From Nilaparvata lugens (Eukaryota > Arthropoda > Insecta > Hemiptera > Delphacidae): DNA of 64,000 nucleotides. Below, one piece after another: positions 1-10,156 of the stretch. The stretch is from assembly GCF_014356525.2 (NCBI RefSeq), contig NC_052506.1, forward strand, positions 9,841,172 to 9,905,171, in the 5' to 3' direction. Position 1 is the first letter of the stretch; each line of letters opens with the position of its first letter. The position numbers and the translations under genes are program-made. The notes beneath the pieces are model-generated. The model did no database searches and was not told the origin of the DNA. It worked only from the letters and a program-made list of their open reading frames with translations.

Positions 1-384
1 GAGTCTACAGTTGACATTTAGCGGCCATCACCGTGTTATATGCCATTATGTTTTATTTTTTGACGTGACAGTGTTGTCAAAAACTTCTGTGTGAAATTGT
101 ATTTTTGACGTGATGACCAACCCAGCTCATCTGGCTGGTTAATGGTCCTACAAATGAAGATTGAAGAATTGATATAGCCTACTTCTTAACAATACCAAAT
201 TAAACTTTTTTCTCTCTACAAAATTAATATAGCCTACAATATTCTTAGCAATACCAAATTGAACTTTTTCCTCCATACAGAACAAATTTATATACTTCTT
301 AACAATACCAAATTAAAGTTTTTCCTCTGATGCCCGCTCACACGAGCTCTAGGCTCTCTCATAATGAGACGGATGGTTATGAGA

Positions 385-1240
385 GATGATTGGAACTACA
401 GCATTATGTGGGTTTCGAACCTCTGTAAAGCGATTTTCAAACAAATAAATGCAGTGGTTGAACATTCGCATAGCCAATACTGGAAAACGTACATCACTCT
501 TGATTAGCGACAGCGAGACATATCAAAGTTTACCCACCCTCGAGTTCCATGTGAATGCACTTCCTCTCTTCTATAGTGAGGTTCACGTTATAATGGCAGT
601 TTTTGATTGACATTTATGTTGCTATTCTTGTCTATCATTCGACAAAGAAGATAGGGCTATTTTTTCTAGCTCTGCAACGTGGCTAGATCGTTTTTCAACA
701 ATGTAGAAATAAAATCAATTAACAAAATATTTAATCTCAATGGAAATGTATTATTTAATCATTGAAAAATATATTTTCTTGATTAATGAAATGTAATTGA
801 TCATTTTAAACAAGAATGAACAGTTAATCAGATATACAGGTATCAGCTATCCTCTATAGAAGGCAGTGAAAATGCAATTAATACGAAAGGCTGCTCTGCT
901 ATCTTTCTCCACCGTAATTATAACGTAAAACTTACTATAGTGAATGTGCAGATTTTTCATATTTAGGAGAGATGACAGTATGAACAGGCCATAAACAGTA
1001 TGGATACCTAGACGCTGGAGCATGAGCTAGCAATGTGCATCAAACTCTCTAAATGACATTACACAGAGTGTCTTTTTCTAGAGCCGTAGTATGTTCCTCA
1101 CATGTACGGAATGTCCCCATATCAAAATGTTAAATTATGTGAAGCTGGCAATTAGAGCATACATTGTACAACAGCAGTACTCCCATCATCCATCAAAGTA
1201 AATAGACAACTCATGAGATCCTCTAGCAAACCTTGGTAAT
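385..1240 (-). pseudogene. Decayed LINE reverse-transcriptase 3' part, split by a MITE
   Basis: On the - strand, 1240-960 reads like the thumb of a non-LTR reverse transcriptase (a degenerate ILIWGHS-type segment near 1110-1135), and 555-385 reads like its C-terminus (TRG, SRCR and a MFN-type phrase). The second part resembles another relic at 6700-6880, so both come from one family. The two pieces are in the right order and separated by the foldback element at 573-945, which suggests insertion into an already resident LINE. No open frame survives. The family assignment rests on short degenerate motifs only. Confidence 0.35.
573..945. mobile_element. MITE, CTATAGTGAGG-ended family (copy 1)
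   Basis: The left end CTATAGTGAGGTTCACGTTA is mirrored at the right end (TAACGTAAAACTTACTATAG). It has the look of a non-autonomous DNA transposon of about 370 bp with no coding capacity. The same ends recur at 4231-4453, 33591-34029 and 53335-55137, with single ends near 26640-26672 and 58911-58938, making this the most dispersed family in the window. Superfamily not determined. Confidence 0.55.
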
Positions 1241-1492
1241 ATGCGTCTCCCATGATGATTTACTATCAATACCAAAACGAATTGAAAGTCACTGGTTCAG
1301 CATTAAAAATCTTTCTTTAACTGAAAGTACTCCCAATCTACTGAGTCTTGATCTTCAGTTTATTATTGGGGGACCACTTCTTGACCTTGGAAAAGGGCTT
1401 TTGACCTGGTTTTAATAGCTTATGAAAGATTTCGGCTAGATGGTTCTGGTGACTCAAAGGCAGCTTACTCGAGACTGAGAGATGATTAGTAG

Positions 1493-2992
1493 ATGATTAG
1501 TGACCGTCATGAGGTTGCAAGGGCACGGCTTGCATACAATGCTGGCATTATCGGTGGGGCACCAAACAAGTGTTTGGCAGCATGGAAGGTGATTCGGAGT
1601 GAAACAAGATCATCTACTCCTGCACGTGTTCCACTATCATCGGAGGAGCTGAACAATCACTGGGTGGATTCCATCCAGCAGATTCGAGAGCAGATTGCGG
1701 CATCACCAGAGTCATCAAAAACACCACTGGAGCTGCTGGAAGACATCAGGCGACCACCAGCGGCAGCCTTCGCTTGGCGTGGAGTGACCTGTGAGGACAT
1801 CCTCAGGATCTCAAGCAGAATGAAGACCTCAACCAGCAAGGACTTTTACTTTATGTCTAGTGGCTTCTTGAAAAGTATAATTGAGCTCATAATTGTACCA
1901 CTCACATATTGTATTAACATATGTCTGTCTCAATCTATATTTCCAGACCAGCTTAAATTGGCAAAGGTAATACCTGTGTTCAAGAAGGGTGATAGGGGTG
2001 ACCCCAATAATTATAGGCCCATTTCAATTTTGCCTATTTTGTCCAAAATATTTGAAATGGTGATAGCTGAGCAACTCTATGAATTTTGTGAGTTGAATAA
2101 TCTGTTTGCAGGTACACAGTTTGGCTTCAGAGTGGGGAAGCCGACAGTGGAGGCTGTTGAACATATTGTTCTCAAGGTCCATGCAAGTTTTGAGAAGGGA
2201 GGCCTTGCTGGGCTCACACTGTGTGACCTTAGCAAGGCATTTGACACCCTGGACCATGCTACTCTTTTGGCCAAGCTCGCTTCCTATGGAATTGGTGACA
2301 GCCCTGGGATGCTTCTCCATTCCTACCTGGAAGGACGTGAGCAGATAGTGCTGGCGAATGGTGTGAGGTCTCAAGTCAGATCAGTGAGCTGTGGAGTCCC
2401 CCAGGGTTCTGTACTGGGGCCTCTCCTGTTTCTCATAATGATTAATGATGTTGCCCTTTTCAGAGACAGGAATGTGGTGTGTTATGCTGATGACACCTCA
2501 ATGCTGGATATCAGTGGTGACATGACTGACCTGGGCAGAAAAATGTGTGCTTCTGAGAGGGCTGTTGCAGACTGGTTTCGGGCAAATCTCTTCCTTCTCA
2601 ATAGTGAGAAGACCCAGAGAATTGTGTTTGGCCTCAGGAATGGAGTACATTATGATTTCCCTCCAGTGAAGCTCCTTGGCTTTACTCTGGACCGCAAGCT
2701 TTCCTGGGGCGGGCACATTCAGGTAGTCTGTGGCAGGTTGAGCAGGGTGCTGTTTTTGCTCAGGAGCCTGAGAAGATGTGTACCAGAGGCCCATCTCCGC
2801 ATGTGTTACTTTGCCTTCTTTCAGAGTGTGATGGCCTATGGCATCACCTTGGGGGGTGGTGCCTTTGAGGTAAAAGATGTACTGCTGGTGCAGAAGAAGG
2901 CCATCCGGATTCTTTGTGGAGCAGAATTTTTAGCGCATTGTAAGCCTCTTTTTGTTCTTGACCTGTCTTATGACAGTTTTTCATGTTCTTGA
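1493..2992 (+). pseudogene. Non-LTR (Jockey/CR1-type) reverse transcriptase fragment
   Basis: A 499-residue open frame holds most of a LINE reverse transcriptase. Visible motifs in order are NNYRPISILPILSKIFE (fingers), LCDLSKAFDTLDH (catalytic block with Asp), GVPQGSVLGPLLFLIMIND (palm) and CYADDTS (the YADD active site), then KLLGFTLDRKLSW. The N-terminal endonuclease is missing. The frame opens just after a stop codon, next to an imperfect 11-bp tandem duplication at 1482-1500. The end is abrupt: after a HCKPLF phrase the frame runs into what looks like 3' UTR, so part of the C-terminus has been deleted. An ATT-repeat tail follows at 3041-3062. The active-site residues are intact but the element is truncated and dead. 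Confidence 0.8.
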
Positions 2993-3040
2993 CTTGTTCA
3001 CTTGTGGCCATACTTATGACCACGCCATGAACAGAAACTC

Positions 3041-3062
3041 ATTATTATTATTATTATTATTT
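3041..3062 (+). repeat. (ATT)n tail of the LINE
   Basis: Seven ATT units directly follow the LINE fragment. Short simple repeats at the 3' terminus are typical of non-LTR elements of this kind and mark its end. Confidence 0.7.
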
Positions 3063-3067
3063 GAAAT

Positions 3068-3215
3068 TAGAATAATAGGGTCGACTGCCCTGCTTGATGA
3101 TGGTGGTGGTGGTGGTGGCATCAACAAAAAGCAAACTAGACCCATCCAGGTGCAAGTTGTTGATCATCAACAAGAACAGCAGTGAGCCGTGTACTGACCT
3201 TGTGACACCCCATTT
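3068..3215 (-). pseudogene. Small reverse-transcriptase relic
   Basis: On the - strand the stretch reads GVTRSVHGSLLFLLMINNL and then LLFVDA, a decayed version of the GVPQGS...LLFLIYIND and FADD palm motifs of LINE reverse transcriptases. A run of GGT triplets lies inside it. It sits head to tail against the 3' end of the + strand LINE and is probably an independent, older insertion. Confidence 0.4.
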
Positions 3216-3760
3216 AGTAGATTTATTATACATTACAACAGGATGAGTTTATAATAAAAACCCGTTTGAGAACAAAAACATGTGATTAGCTTTGAGTGGT
3301 TGAAGTTACTGTCAGTTTATTTTATTGTTTTTGTTCTCCCAAAACAACATCCCCAAAAAAATAATAATTGTAAAAGCTGGGGTGTCTAAAATTTTAATCT
3401 CTGAAAATTGAACAAATACAGTTGAATTATAATGTAATTTAATCATAATATTTAGCACTATCCCCTTACAAAATTTTAGGAATCAAAGATATTATGTGCT
3501 TGTTAGTTATAATAAGAATATAACTTATCCCGTGATGATAGGCTACTTGTAGGCCTATGCAATGTGAGAATATCATAAAAGACTATCCTATCATAAGAAA
3601 CTAGACTATAAAAGAGGAGAAAATGTTTTGTTTTGATGACAATATTTCAGTAGGATGGTATTTAGTGAAATTGAAAAGCAGGTAATCTTTTTAAAAAGAT
3701 AGAGATAAATCATAACCTATAAACAACAAGAAAATACAATAATTTAAGTACTGTACAAAC

Positions 3761-3871
3761 CTGGGATAAATCTTCTTCTGCTGTATTGTTCGTGGATGCT
3801 GGATTATCAGCAGATCCACTTGGAACAACATTTTGATTGGGTTTTCCATCATTTGAAGTTATATCACTCAT
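3761..3871 (-). CDS. Probable first coding exon of an unidentified gene
   Basis: Reading leftward from ATG at 3871, 37 codons are open (start MSDITSNDGKPNQ, end AEEDLSQ) and stop at a GT donor (gtttgtac) in phase 0. About 20 bases upstream of the ATG is a plausible acceptor (ttttttggttag), so a noncoding exon may precede it. The peptide is hydrophilic and low in complexity, as N-termini of small regulatory proteins often are. I found no following exon between 1 and 3760, so the rest may lie outside the window. The ending EEDLSQ faintly recalls the N-terminus of heat-shock-factor-binding protein 1, but this is too short to name the gene. It is divergent from Hsp60. Confidence 0.4.
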
Positions 3872-5777
3872 CTTGAAAACATATCAGCATGCCTAACCAA
3901 AAAACCAAATTTGTTTAGAAAAAAATTGGAAATGAAATCCTGTTTCTGTATTAACCTTGTGGTGGGGGGGAGAAGTATTGATACGAAATACTAGAACAAA
4001 ATTTCTAAGAAAAATGTAATAATCCTTTTTTTGAATTTTGATGATCGATTGAGATTTTATCCGAACATGGATTCCTGTTGATTGATTTATATTTTTCGAA
4101 ATCATCATTATCAGCTATAATTTTTCAGAGCTATTCCCAGCCTACTTGTGCGCAACAAAAGATAATTTGTCAATTGTACGTCGTAAAATTTGATCAATTC
4201 GTAACGTCTCTGTAAGTATGACACATCTATTAATAGTGTGGTCCTTGTTATTATGGCAGTTGATGAAGATAGAAGAATAGCGATGCCGATTCTCTGCATT
4301 AATTAATTATATTTCTACACTGTCAATAACATAATTGTCATCGTTGTGGACCTAGAAAAGGATAGTACCACCGGCTTTGTCAAATGATAGACAAGGATAG
4401 CAAAACCAAAGTTGATCAAATACTGTCATTATAACGTGGACCTCACTATAGCAAACGTTTAAATAACTTTTTTGGTTTTTAAAATAAAATTCAGCTCCTT
4501 GATGAATTTAAACATTGATGTTGATATTATTGTCTGTCGGACAAAGCAGATAGCTTTTAGCTCAACATCATTGCCAGATTCTCTCTAGACAAGTATATAT
4601 TACATAGAATTGAGTTTGAATTGATGTCATGACCAGCAGCAGCACATTGAAAAAAATGCGTCTCCATTTGATTCTTGTAGCATCCAATCACTGTTAAAAT
4701 TAACAGGATTTTGTGCAACCAAGCCCAAGAGTTTCAGTTAATAGTAGCAATCAGTCAACTGATATCAATTATCACATCACATTCAAGTAAATTTGACCTT
4801 ATTCAATAAGAATATTGATGATTCACTCTTCGATAATTTGATTGACGTCTACTCTTCATTCAAGCAATTATAAATTTGTAATGCGTAGAGACAAGTCATA
4901 AGAAGAAGTAGCCGAAGGTATATATCATTTTCTAATGATAAAATATCATTTTTTTAATGATACAAGTGTATTTTAAAAATAAAAAAGCATTGATTCTTAC
5001 CATCTTCATGATATTCAAATTTGAGTAGAAACTCAGTTCAAGAACAAGAATCCTCATTCACTCTCATCTCTTGGCTTGCTCTTTTCTTTTTCACTTGTTC
5101 TTGTTTCATGAACATGTGCTAATCTGCTGATGTAACTCAATTTCAATTTTCGAATCATATTTCAAACAATTTACAAAAATATTCATCTACTAAAAATTTT
5201 ATTCTAAAACTCTGTGTTGAAAAGTTAGTATTATTGTTCATCTGCGCTTCAGTAATAATTCTTAAGGTACGTGAAAAGACATGCTTTGAACTCTTGTATC
5301 TTTCATTTCATTCCAATGATGAACTTTAAAAAAATATCAGGTTTCTACATTACTTCTGATTAAGTTTTACTTAATTAGCATACAAGTATTTAAATAGAAA
5401 AACTAGTTTATTTTGAACTAGATTGCTTGCAATCTTGTCCTAATTTTATAACCAAGTAGAAATGAAATTTGCAGATAACACAACTGACCGGTATTAGTAG
5501 GCTACTGTAATGATTTAAGCTGCTCTGCCCTAAAAAATAAGTATTATAGTGCAATCATTAATAAAACTATAACATTGTAAAAATTCTTGCAGTCCAAATA
5601 TCCAAATTCTTGATTGTTAGCCAAATGCTCCCGGATAGATCGTGTCGAAAAGAAAAAACCTTTAATACCTTTAATTTGGAGAATCAAGATTGCGTAGCAT
5701 CACAGTCCCTCAAAGCTGTCTTCAAGGAAATCACACTGTAATAGCTTCTTTTAATCAGCCACCTTGACAGTCTCTTC
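3872..5777. other. AT-rich spacer with one MITE; no gene seen
   Basis: Apart from the foldback element at 4231-4453, nothing here is recognisably coding or repeated within the window. Two TTCnnGAA dyads (near 5037-5045 and 5106-5116) resemble heat-shock-element halves, but complete three-unit elements are absent. Confidence 0.4.
4231..4453. mobile_element. MITE, CTATAGTGAGG-ended family (copy 2)
   Basis: The left end (TAGTGTGGTCCTTGTTATTA) and the right end (TAACGTGGACCTCACTATAG) are inverted copies of the family TIR. The inside includes the family's short clatgatagacaagga-type segment. It is about 220 bp and has no coding capacity. Confidence 0.5.
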
Positions 5778-6332
5778 TTGAACATACCAATAGGAAGATC
5801 TCAATTGATTTCAATCAATTCTAGCTTTGTAGGCTCAAACTGTGAGGAGAAGACTTGGATAACAATTCCATATTTAGGCCTTGTATCTGATAAGATAGGT
5901 AGGGAATTGAAGAGGAATGGATTTCATGTTGCTTTCAAGACCAAACCAATTTTAAATAGTCTATTTAGCTGGAGTAAAGACAAAATTGATATTTGGGATA
6001 AAAGCGGGGTGTACAAACTTAAATGTGATGATTGTAATGCTTGTTACGTGGGTCAGACTGGTAGAAGTTTCAAAAGTAGAATTAAAGAACACATCAGAGA
6101 TTGGAATAAACAAAATGGGGAATCTAACTTTGCAGAACATTTGATAACAAATAATCACAAGTTCCCAGTTAAGGAGAATGTTGAGTTTCTGCATGTTAAT
6201 AACAAAGGCAGATCTTTGAATATTCTAGAGGCTTTAGAAATAACAAGAGTAATTAAGGAAAATCCCCAGTATAGTTTAAATGACCAGATTCATTTCAACC
6301 AGTATAACACTACGAATTTAGTTTTATCATAA
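5778..6332 (+). pseudogene. Penelope-like retroelement, GIY-YIG endonuclease part
   Basis: The 184-residue frame carries a GIY-YIG nuclease. GVYKLKCDDCNACYVGQTGR gives the GxY...YVG pair with the catalytic Arg; KSRIKEH, NFAEHLI and the LEALEI helix with its Glu follow, in the order usual for Penelope-like elements, where this domain sits after the reverse transcriptase and nicks target DNA. The upstream RT is absent (no RT motif before 5778), so the element is 5' truncated. The C-terminus ends naturally and is followed by a terminal-repeat-like sequence (6430-6690) shared with 17620-17790 and 61217-61418. Confidence 0.75.
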
Positions 6333-6429
6333 ACATGTAAGCATACTTTAGTCAATAGTTTTCCCATTTACATATTTGTTTTATTATCTTTCACATTTGT
6401 TTTCTTGGTTCTTATTTTGTACTAAAAAG

Positions 6430-6690
6430 TAAATTTTATTATCATGGCGATTGTTGCTTAAGCCACCATTTTGTCACACCGTTGAGGGGGAGGAGACTGT
6501 CTAGCTAGGCCAATGGCAGGCGTTCATGCCCTCGACCAATAGCAGTACTCGCCTACTAGTATAAATTCTGCTGCTCTTGTATTTAGTTTTAGTTTATCAG
6601 AGATTGACAATGGTGTAATAACCAAAACCGGTCTTTCTAATTATCAATATAAATCAGTGGTTTTTTGACAATTTCTTAGTCTTTTTCATT
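6430..6690 (+). repeat. Penelope 3' terminal region with hammerhead-like segment
   Basis: After the endonuclease frame comes noncoding sequence with a Penelope-LTR look. It ends in a block (TTGACAATGGTGTAATAACC followed by AAAACCGGTCTTTCT) found twice more in inverted form at 17.7 and 61.3 kb. A GGT/ACC stem between a TGACAA-type box and a GAAAC box (clear in the other copies) mimics the hammerhead ribozyme known from these elements, but the conserved CTGATGA core is changed. Confidence 0.5.
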
Positions 6691-6699
6691 CAAAATAGG

Positions 6700-7130
6700 A
6701 AGATCTCTCACCGAGCCCGGCAGCAGGTTGAACATTTTGATTGCAAACACTGGGAAAAATTTCTTCACTTTTGACAACCTACAGCGTGGAATCTTCAACT
6801 TTAGCCTTCCACGAGTACCGTATGAATGCATTGTTTATCTTCACTGCGGTAACTGAGGCTAGTATATGTACAACCCGAAGATGCTGTGCACTTTTAGGCG
6901 TCTGAAAATAGGTCGACAATGGGAAAAATCACTAAGAATAGGCCTACGCATTCACTAAGAAAGTATATAAGAATCCGCAGTGTCTTCTTTTAAAGAAGCA
7001 GGATATCGTTGGCATGTGGAGAATAGCCCCAGATGAGAACTCCATACTGCACATGATTGCCAAATACCGCATGATACATCATTAGAAGTCGCTTGAGATT
7101 CAGGAGGCTTCTCAGTTTAAACTCCAAAGT
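6700..7130 (-). pseudogene. LINE C-terminal relic
   Basis: Read leftward, 6860-6715 gives a run like RGRLKLKIPRCRLSKV... then MFNLLPGSVRDLP. This matches the 'FFN-LP--IR' end of CR1/Jockey reverse transcriptases and the relic at 385-555. The sequence toward 7100 corresponds to the preceding thumb region. Many stops; dead. Confidence 0.4.
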
Positions 7131-7229
7131 TTTTTATCATCTTGGTTTAGCCGCCACAATAATTTATTGTCCAACTGGTAAAATCCTGTAGTCTCAGTGA
7201 ATTAAAAAATACCAAAATGTGAAAACAAG

Positions 7230-8310
7230 CCAAAGTGGTGGCTGTGTTGAAGCCTGGGAACGACCACAATAATGCCAAAATCTACCGGCCAATTGCAATA
7301 CTTTGTCATCCTTGTAAAATCCTCAAAAAAATGAATCATCTTGCAGAATAGCTGGATACTTAGTCAATTAAGGTACAAGCTGACTCAAGACCAGAAAGAA
7401 GTGGGAAAGTTCTCAAAAACATACCTCACTCAAAAACATATTGAACATGAATATAAAAATATGAGGTTGATAATAACTGGAGTGGCCTTGTTTACTGACT
7501 AATACCTATGATACTATTAATTATAGGACTTTACCATAGAAAAAAAAGGATGAGTTTAATGTTTGTCTCTTATTCTACTAGAGAACACCTACCTATTGTT
7601 TTAGTAAGGATTATATTCTCAACATGTTGATAGGCTGATTTCTGTTTAACAGAAGATTTTATGTGCAGACGAATGATGAAAAATTAGGGCTTACAAAAAA
7701 ATGGGTTGTCTCAAGGAAGTGTATTGTCACCAATACTGTACATTATCGATAGTGATACGAAACTTTGCAGATGATACAGCGGTTCACATTCAGGAAACCA
7801 ATAGTAGACGTCTCAAAAACTGGAGAAGTTGTCCACCTACAGAGTAGCTCATAAGTCAGTTGATACGTCATGTTTAATACTTACTTACTTGATACTTGAA
7901 TTCTTCGTCCTTGACCGGGAGAACCGGATAGACTGTGTCAGATAGTTCAGGCGGTCACCCTCAAACTCTGATACTTTATATTAATACTATTATATACTTT
8001 ATATCAAACTCCGTCAACTTTATATTGATTGTTTATTGAATAACAATGAACCCACTATCACAAACAACCGTCAAACTAAACTGTGGTAAACAAATCTAAA
8101 CAGCTGTGGTTTGGTTCGTAACAACATTTGACCTTGAAAATTGCAAAACACCCTGTATTTTATAAAATCCGGTTTTACAATACACAATTGTGTTGATCTC
8201 ACTTGAAAAATGTGATACAGAGGTTGAATTTAATGTAATATGGAAGGATAATAGGCTTGACCACTGTAAAACATCCAAATATCTGGGAGAAATCCTAGTT
8301 CTAGACTAAC
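7230..8310 (+). pseudogene. Degraded LINE reverse transcriptase
   Basis: RT motifs appear in order on the + strand in shifting frames: VVAVLKPG then YRPIAILCHPCKILKK (7232-7345), KNGLSQGSVLSPILYII (7690-7745), a following CR*YSG where the ADD box should be, and a WKDNRLDHCKTSKYLGEIL thumb phrase near 8225-8300. Frameshifts and stops throughout show it is old. Its right edge is cut by the foldback element that starts at 8320. Confidence 0.55.
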
Positions 8311-8319
8311 CCCTTTTAA

Positions 8320-8950
8320 GGCTGTGCAAAGGCTAAAAATGAACTTTTTACTTGTGATATTTTTCAAAGTTTTTTGATTTGTATATCATCAAGCTATCAA
8401 AATAAAAAAGTTTTCTCAGGTAAACATTTTTTTTCTGATCATTACTTTTTGAGATATGAGCGCCTAAAGTTTGAATCTTTGGGGCAGAACATTTCAAATT
8501 CGGTAAGAGATAAATCCATGAGATTTAGAGGATAGGTTCTTCATGGTATTTTTGATCTAGTAAAACAAAAATTTTCTGAAAATATCAAATTTTAAGATAG
8601 TTATTCAATTTACTAAAGATAACCAAATATAACTTTCAGTTGAGTTATTTTTGGTAAATTGAACAACTTTTTCAAAAATTGATATTTCCAGAAAATTTTT
8701 ATTTTACTAGATCAACAATACCATGGAGAATCCATCCTCTGAATCTCATGGATTTATATCTTACCGAATTTGAGATGTTCTGTCCCAAAAATTCAAACTT
8801 TAGGCGCTCATATCTCAAAAAGTAATGATCGGAAAAAAAAATTTCCCGAGAAAAAATTTTTATTTTGATAGCTTGATGATATACAAATTGAAAAACTTGG
8901 AAAAATATCACCAGTAGAAAGTTTATTTTTAGCCTTAAACAGCACTGCCT
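8320..8950. mobile_element. Foldback element, GGCTGTGC family (copy 1)
   Basis: A 630-bp near-palindrome whose two halves are inverted copies around 8635. The left end GGCTGTGCAAAGGCTAAAAA follows TTAA (8316-8319); the right end has decayed (agccttaaacagcactgcc). The same element is present at 11404-12027 and 18078-18701. No protein is encoded, since the frames found are by-products of the palindrome. TTAA targets point to piggyBac-type mobilisation, though the TIR does not start CCC. Confidence 0.7.
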
Positions 8951-9147
8951 TCACACAAAGACCAATGTGAGTGTAAGAAATAACATAGTCCGCAAACTGT
9001 CTAATAACTTATTGGGTTTTCATAGAAAAAATACAGCTCTTATAACGTCAGAGTTCTCATTTGCTCAGTGCAACTCTGCCGTGGAAAATGAATATCAGGA
9101 ACTCTCCCTCACATGTATACGACAAGTTGATGTGGCATTAAATCCTT

Positions 9148-9547
9148 GAGCTGCGTACACATATACGCGCTTCCAACCAGCACCGAGCACGCTCCGCCCT
9201 CGTACCGCCTTCGTTCCTCCATCGAACCACAGTCGCTCCGCCTACGCACCCATCATGAACGTTACGGAAGACGTTAGATCTTCTCGCGTTCCCCGGTCGA
9301 ACCACTGTTGCTCCCCGGTCGATCATCAATCGCTCTGCTGGAGTGACGTTCGGTTGCGGAGCAGAGCGAAAGTCTGTACGCACCTTAAAGGTGCAACAGT
9401 GGTTCGACCGGGGAACGCGAGAAGATCTAACATCTTCCGTAACGTTCATGATGGGTGCGTGGGCGGAGCGACTGTGGATCGATGGAGGAACGAGGGCGGA
9501 GCGTGCTCGGTGCGGGTTGGAAGCGCGTATATGTGTACGCAGCTTTA
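9148..9547. mobile_element. GC-rich MITE, AGCTGCGTACAC family, inverted double copy
   Basis: A full copy in reverse orientation (9148 to about 9388) is joined at CACCTTAAAGGTG to an internally deleted forward copy (to 9547), giving a long perfect-looking foldback. The single forward copy at 39946-40194 shows the full unit. It is much richer in G+C than its surroundings, which produces several spurious frames on both strands. Confidence 0.65.
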
Positions 9548-9568
9548 GATGGGAAATTTCACAACGCC

Positions 9569-9921
9569 AACATTATTTCTTGATAGAAATTAGGATCTTT
9601 ACACTGTTTCTCCACTGGGATTAAAGTAGTGTAATTTTTTAATAACATGCATTACTGTTGAATGAATAACATTTAATAATACTGTTAGAAGCTAATAACG
9701 ACGACGCTACTCTACCTTAGTAAATTACTGATACAATACAATTAATTACAATAGAAATTACATTATTATAAATACAATAGATTACATTATTTCTTGATAG
9801 AGTTTAGGATCTTTACGCTGCTTCTCTACTGGGATTAAAGTAGTGTAATTTTTGAATAACATGCTTTAATAATACTGTTAGAAGCTAAAAACGATGCTAC
9901 TCTAACGTAGCAGATCACTGG
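9569..9921 (+). repeat. Direct repeat pair upstream of Hsp60
   Basis: The block starting CATTATTTCTTGATAGA at 9569-9726 is repeated at 9785-9921 with small deletions; shared phrases include ACTGGGATTAAAGTAGTGTA and ATACTGTTAGAAGCTAA. It lies just before the first coding exon of Hsp60, within its 5' intron or leader region. Function unknown. Confidence 0.65.
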
Positions 9922-10000
9922 TTTTCATCAATTACCATAGAAAAAACTCCTTTTTAAAACGATTGTGCTGATCTATAAGATTTGTTTCTTGCTTTTTCAG

Positions 10001-10156
10001 ATGTACAGGTTACCGCTTGCTCTCCGTTCCACGGCCATGAGACATCTCAACCGCAATTATGCCAAAGACGTTCGTTTTGGTCCGGAAGTGCGAGGTCTCA
10101 TGCTCCAAGGTGTTGACATTCTGGCTGATGCTGTTGCCGTCACAATGGGCCCAAAA
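10001..10156 (+). CDS. Hsp60: Hsp60 coding exon 1 (residues 1-52)
   Basis: Starts at the ATG immediately after the acceptor gctttttcag and ends at AAA|gtaagt in phase 0. Residues 1-20 have Arg at 3, 9, 14 and 18 and no acid, as expected for a cleaved mitochondrial targeting peptide. The mature part begins near AKDVRFG and runs into the first ATP-binding strand, AVTMGPK. Confidence 0.95.

Noticed and set aside
2024..2794. Minus-strand frames opposite the first LINE
   Set aside because: The reverse-transcriptase motifs are on the + strand; the others are shadows.
1493..2992. Endogenous retrovirus or viral polymerase
   Set aside because: Motif order (YRPIS, LSKAFD, GVPQGS, YADD) is that of non-LTR retrotransposons; there is no gag, protease, integrase, envelope or LTR.
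5037..5116. Heat-shock elements for Hsp60
   Set aside because: Only two-unit TTCnnGAA dyads, 5 kb from the first coding exon; three-unit elements are absent, and such dyads are expected by chance in AT-rich DNA.
9138..9624. Several overlapping open frames on both strands in the GC-rich block
   Set aside because: They mirror each other because the block is an inverted repeat; the same frames recur at 39861-40296. No protein family is visible.
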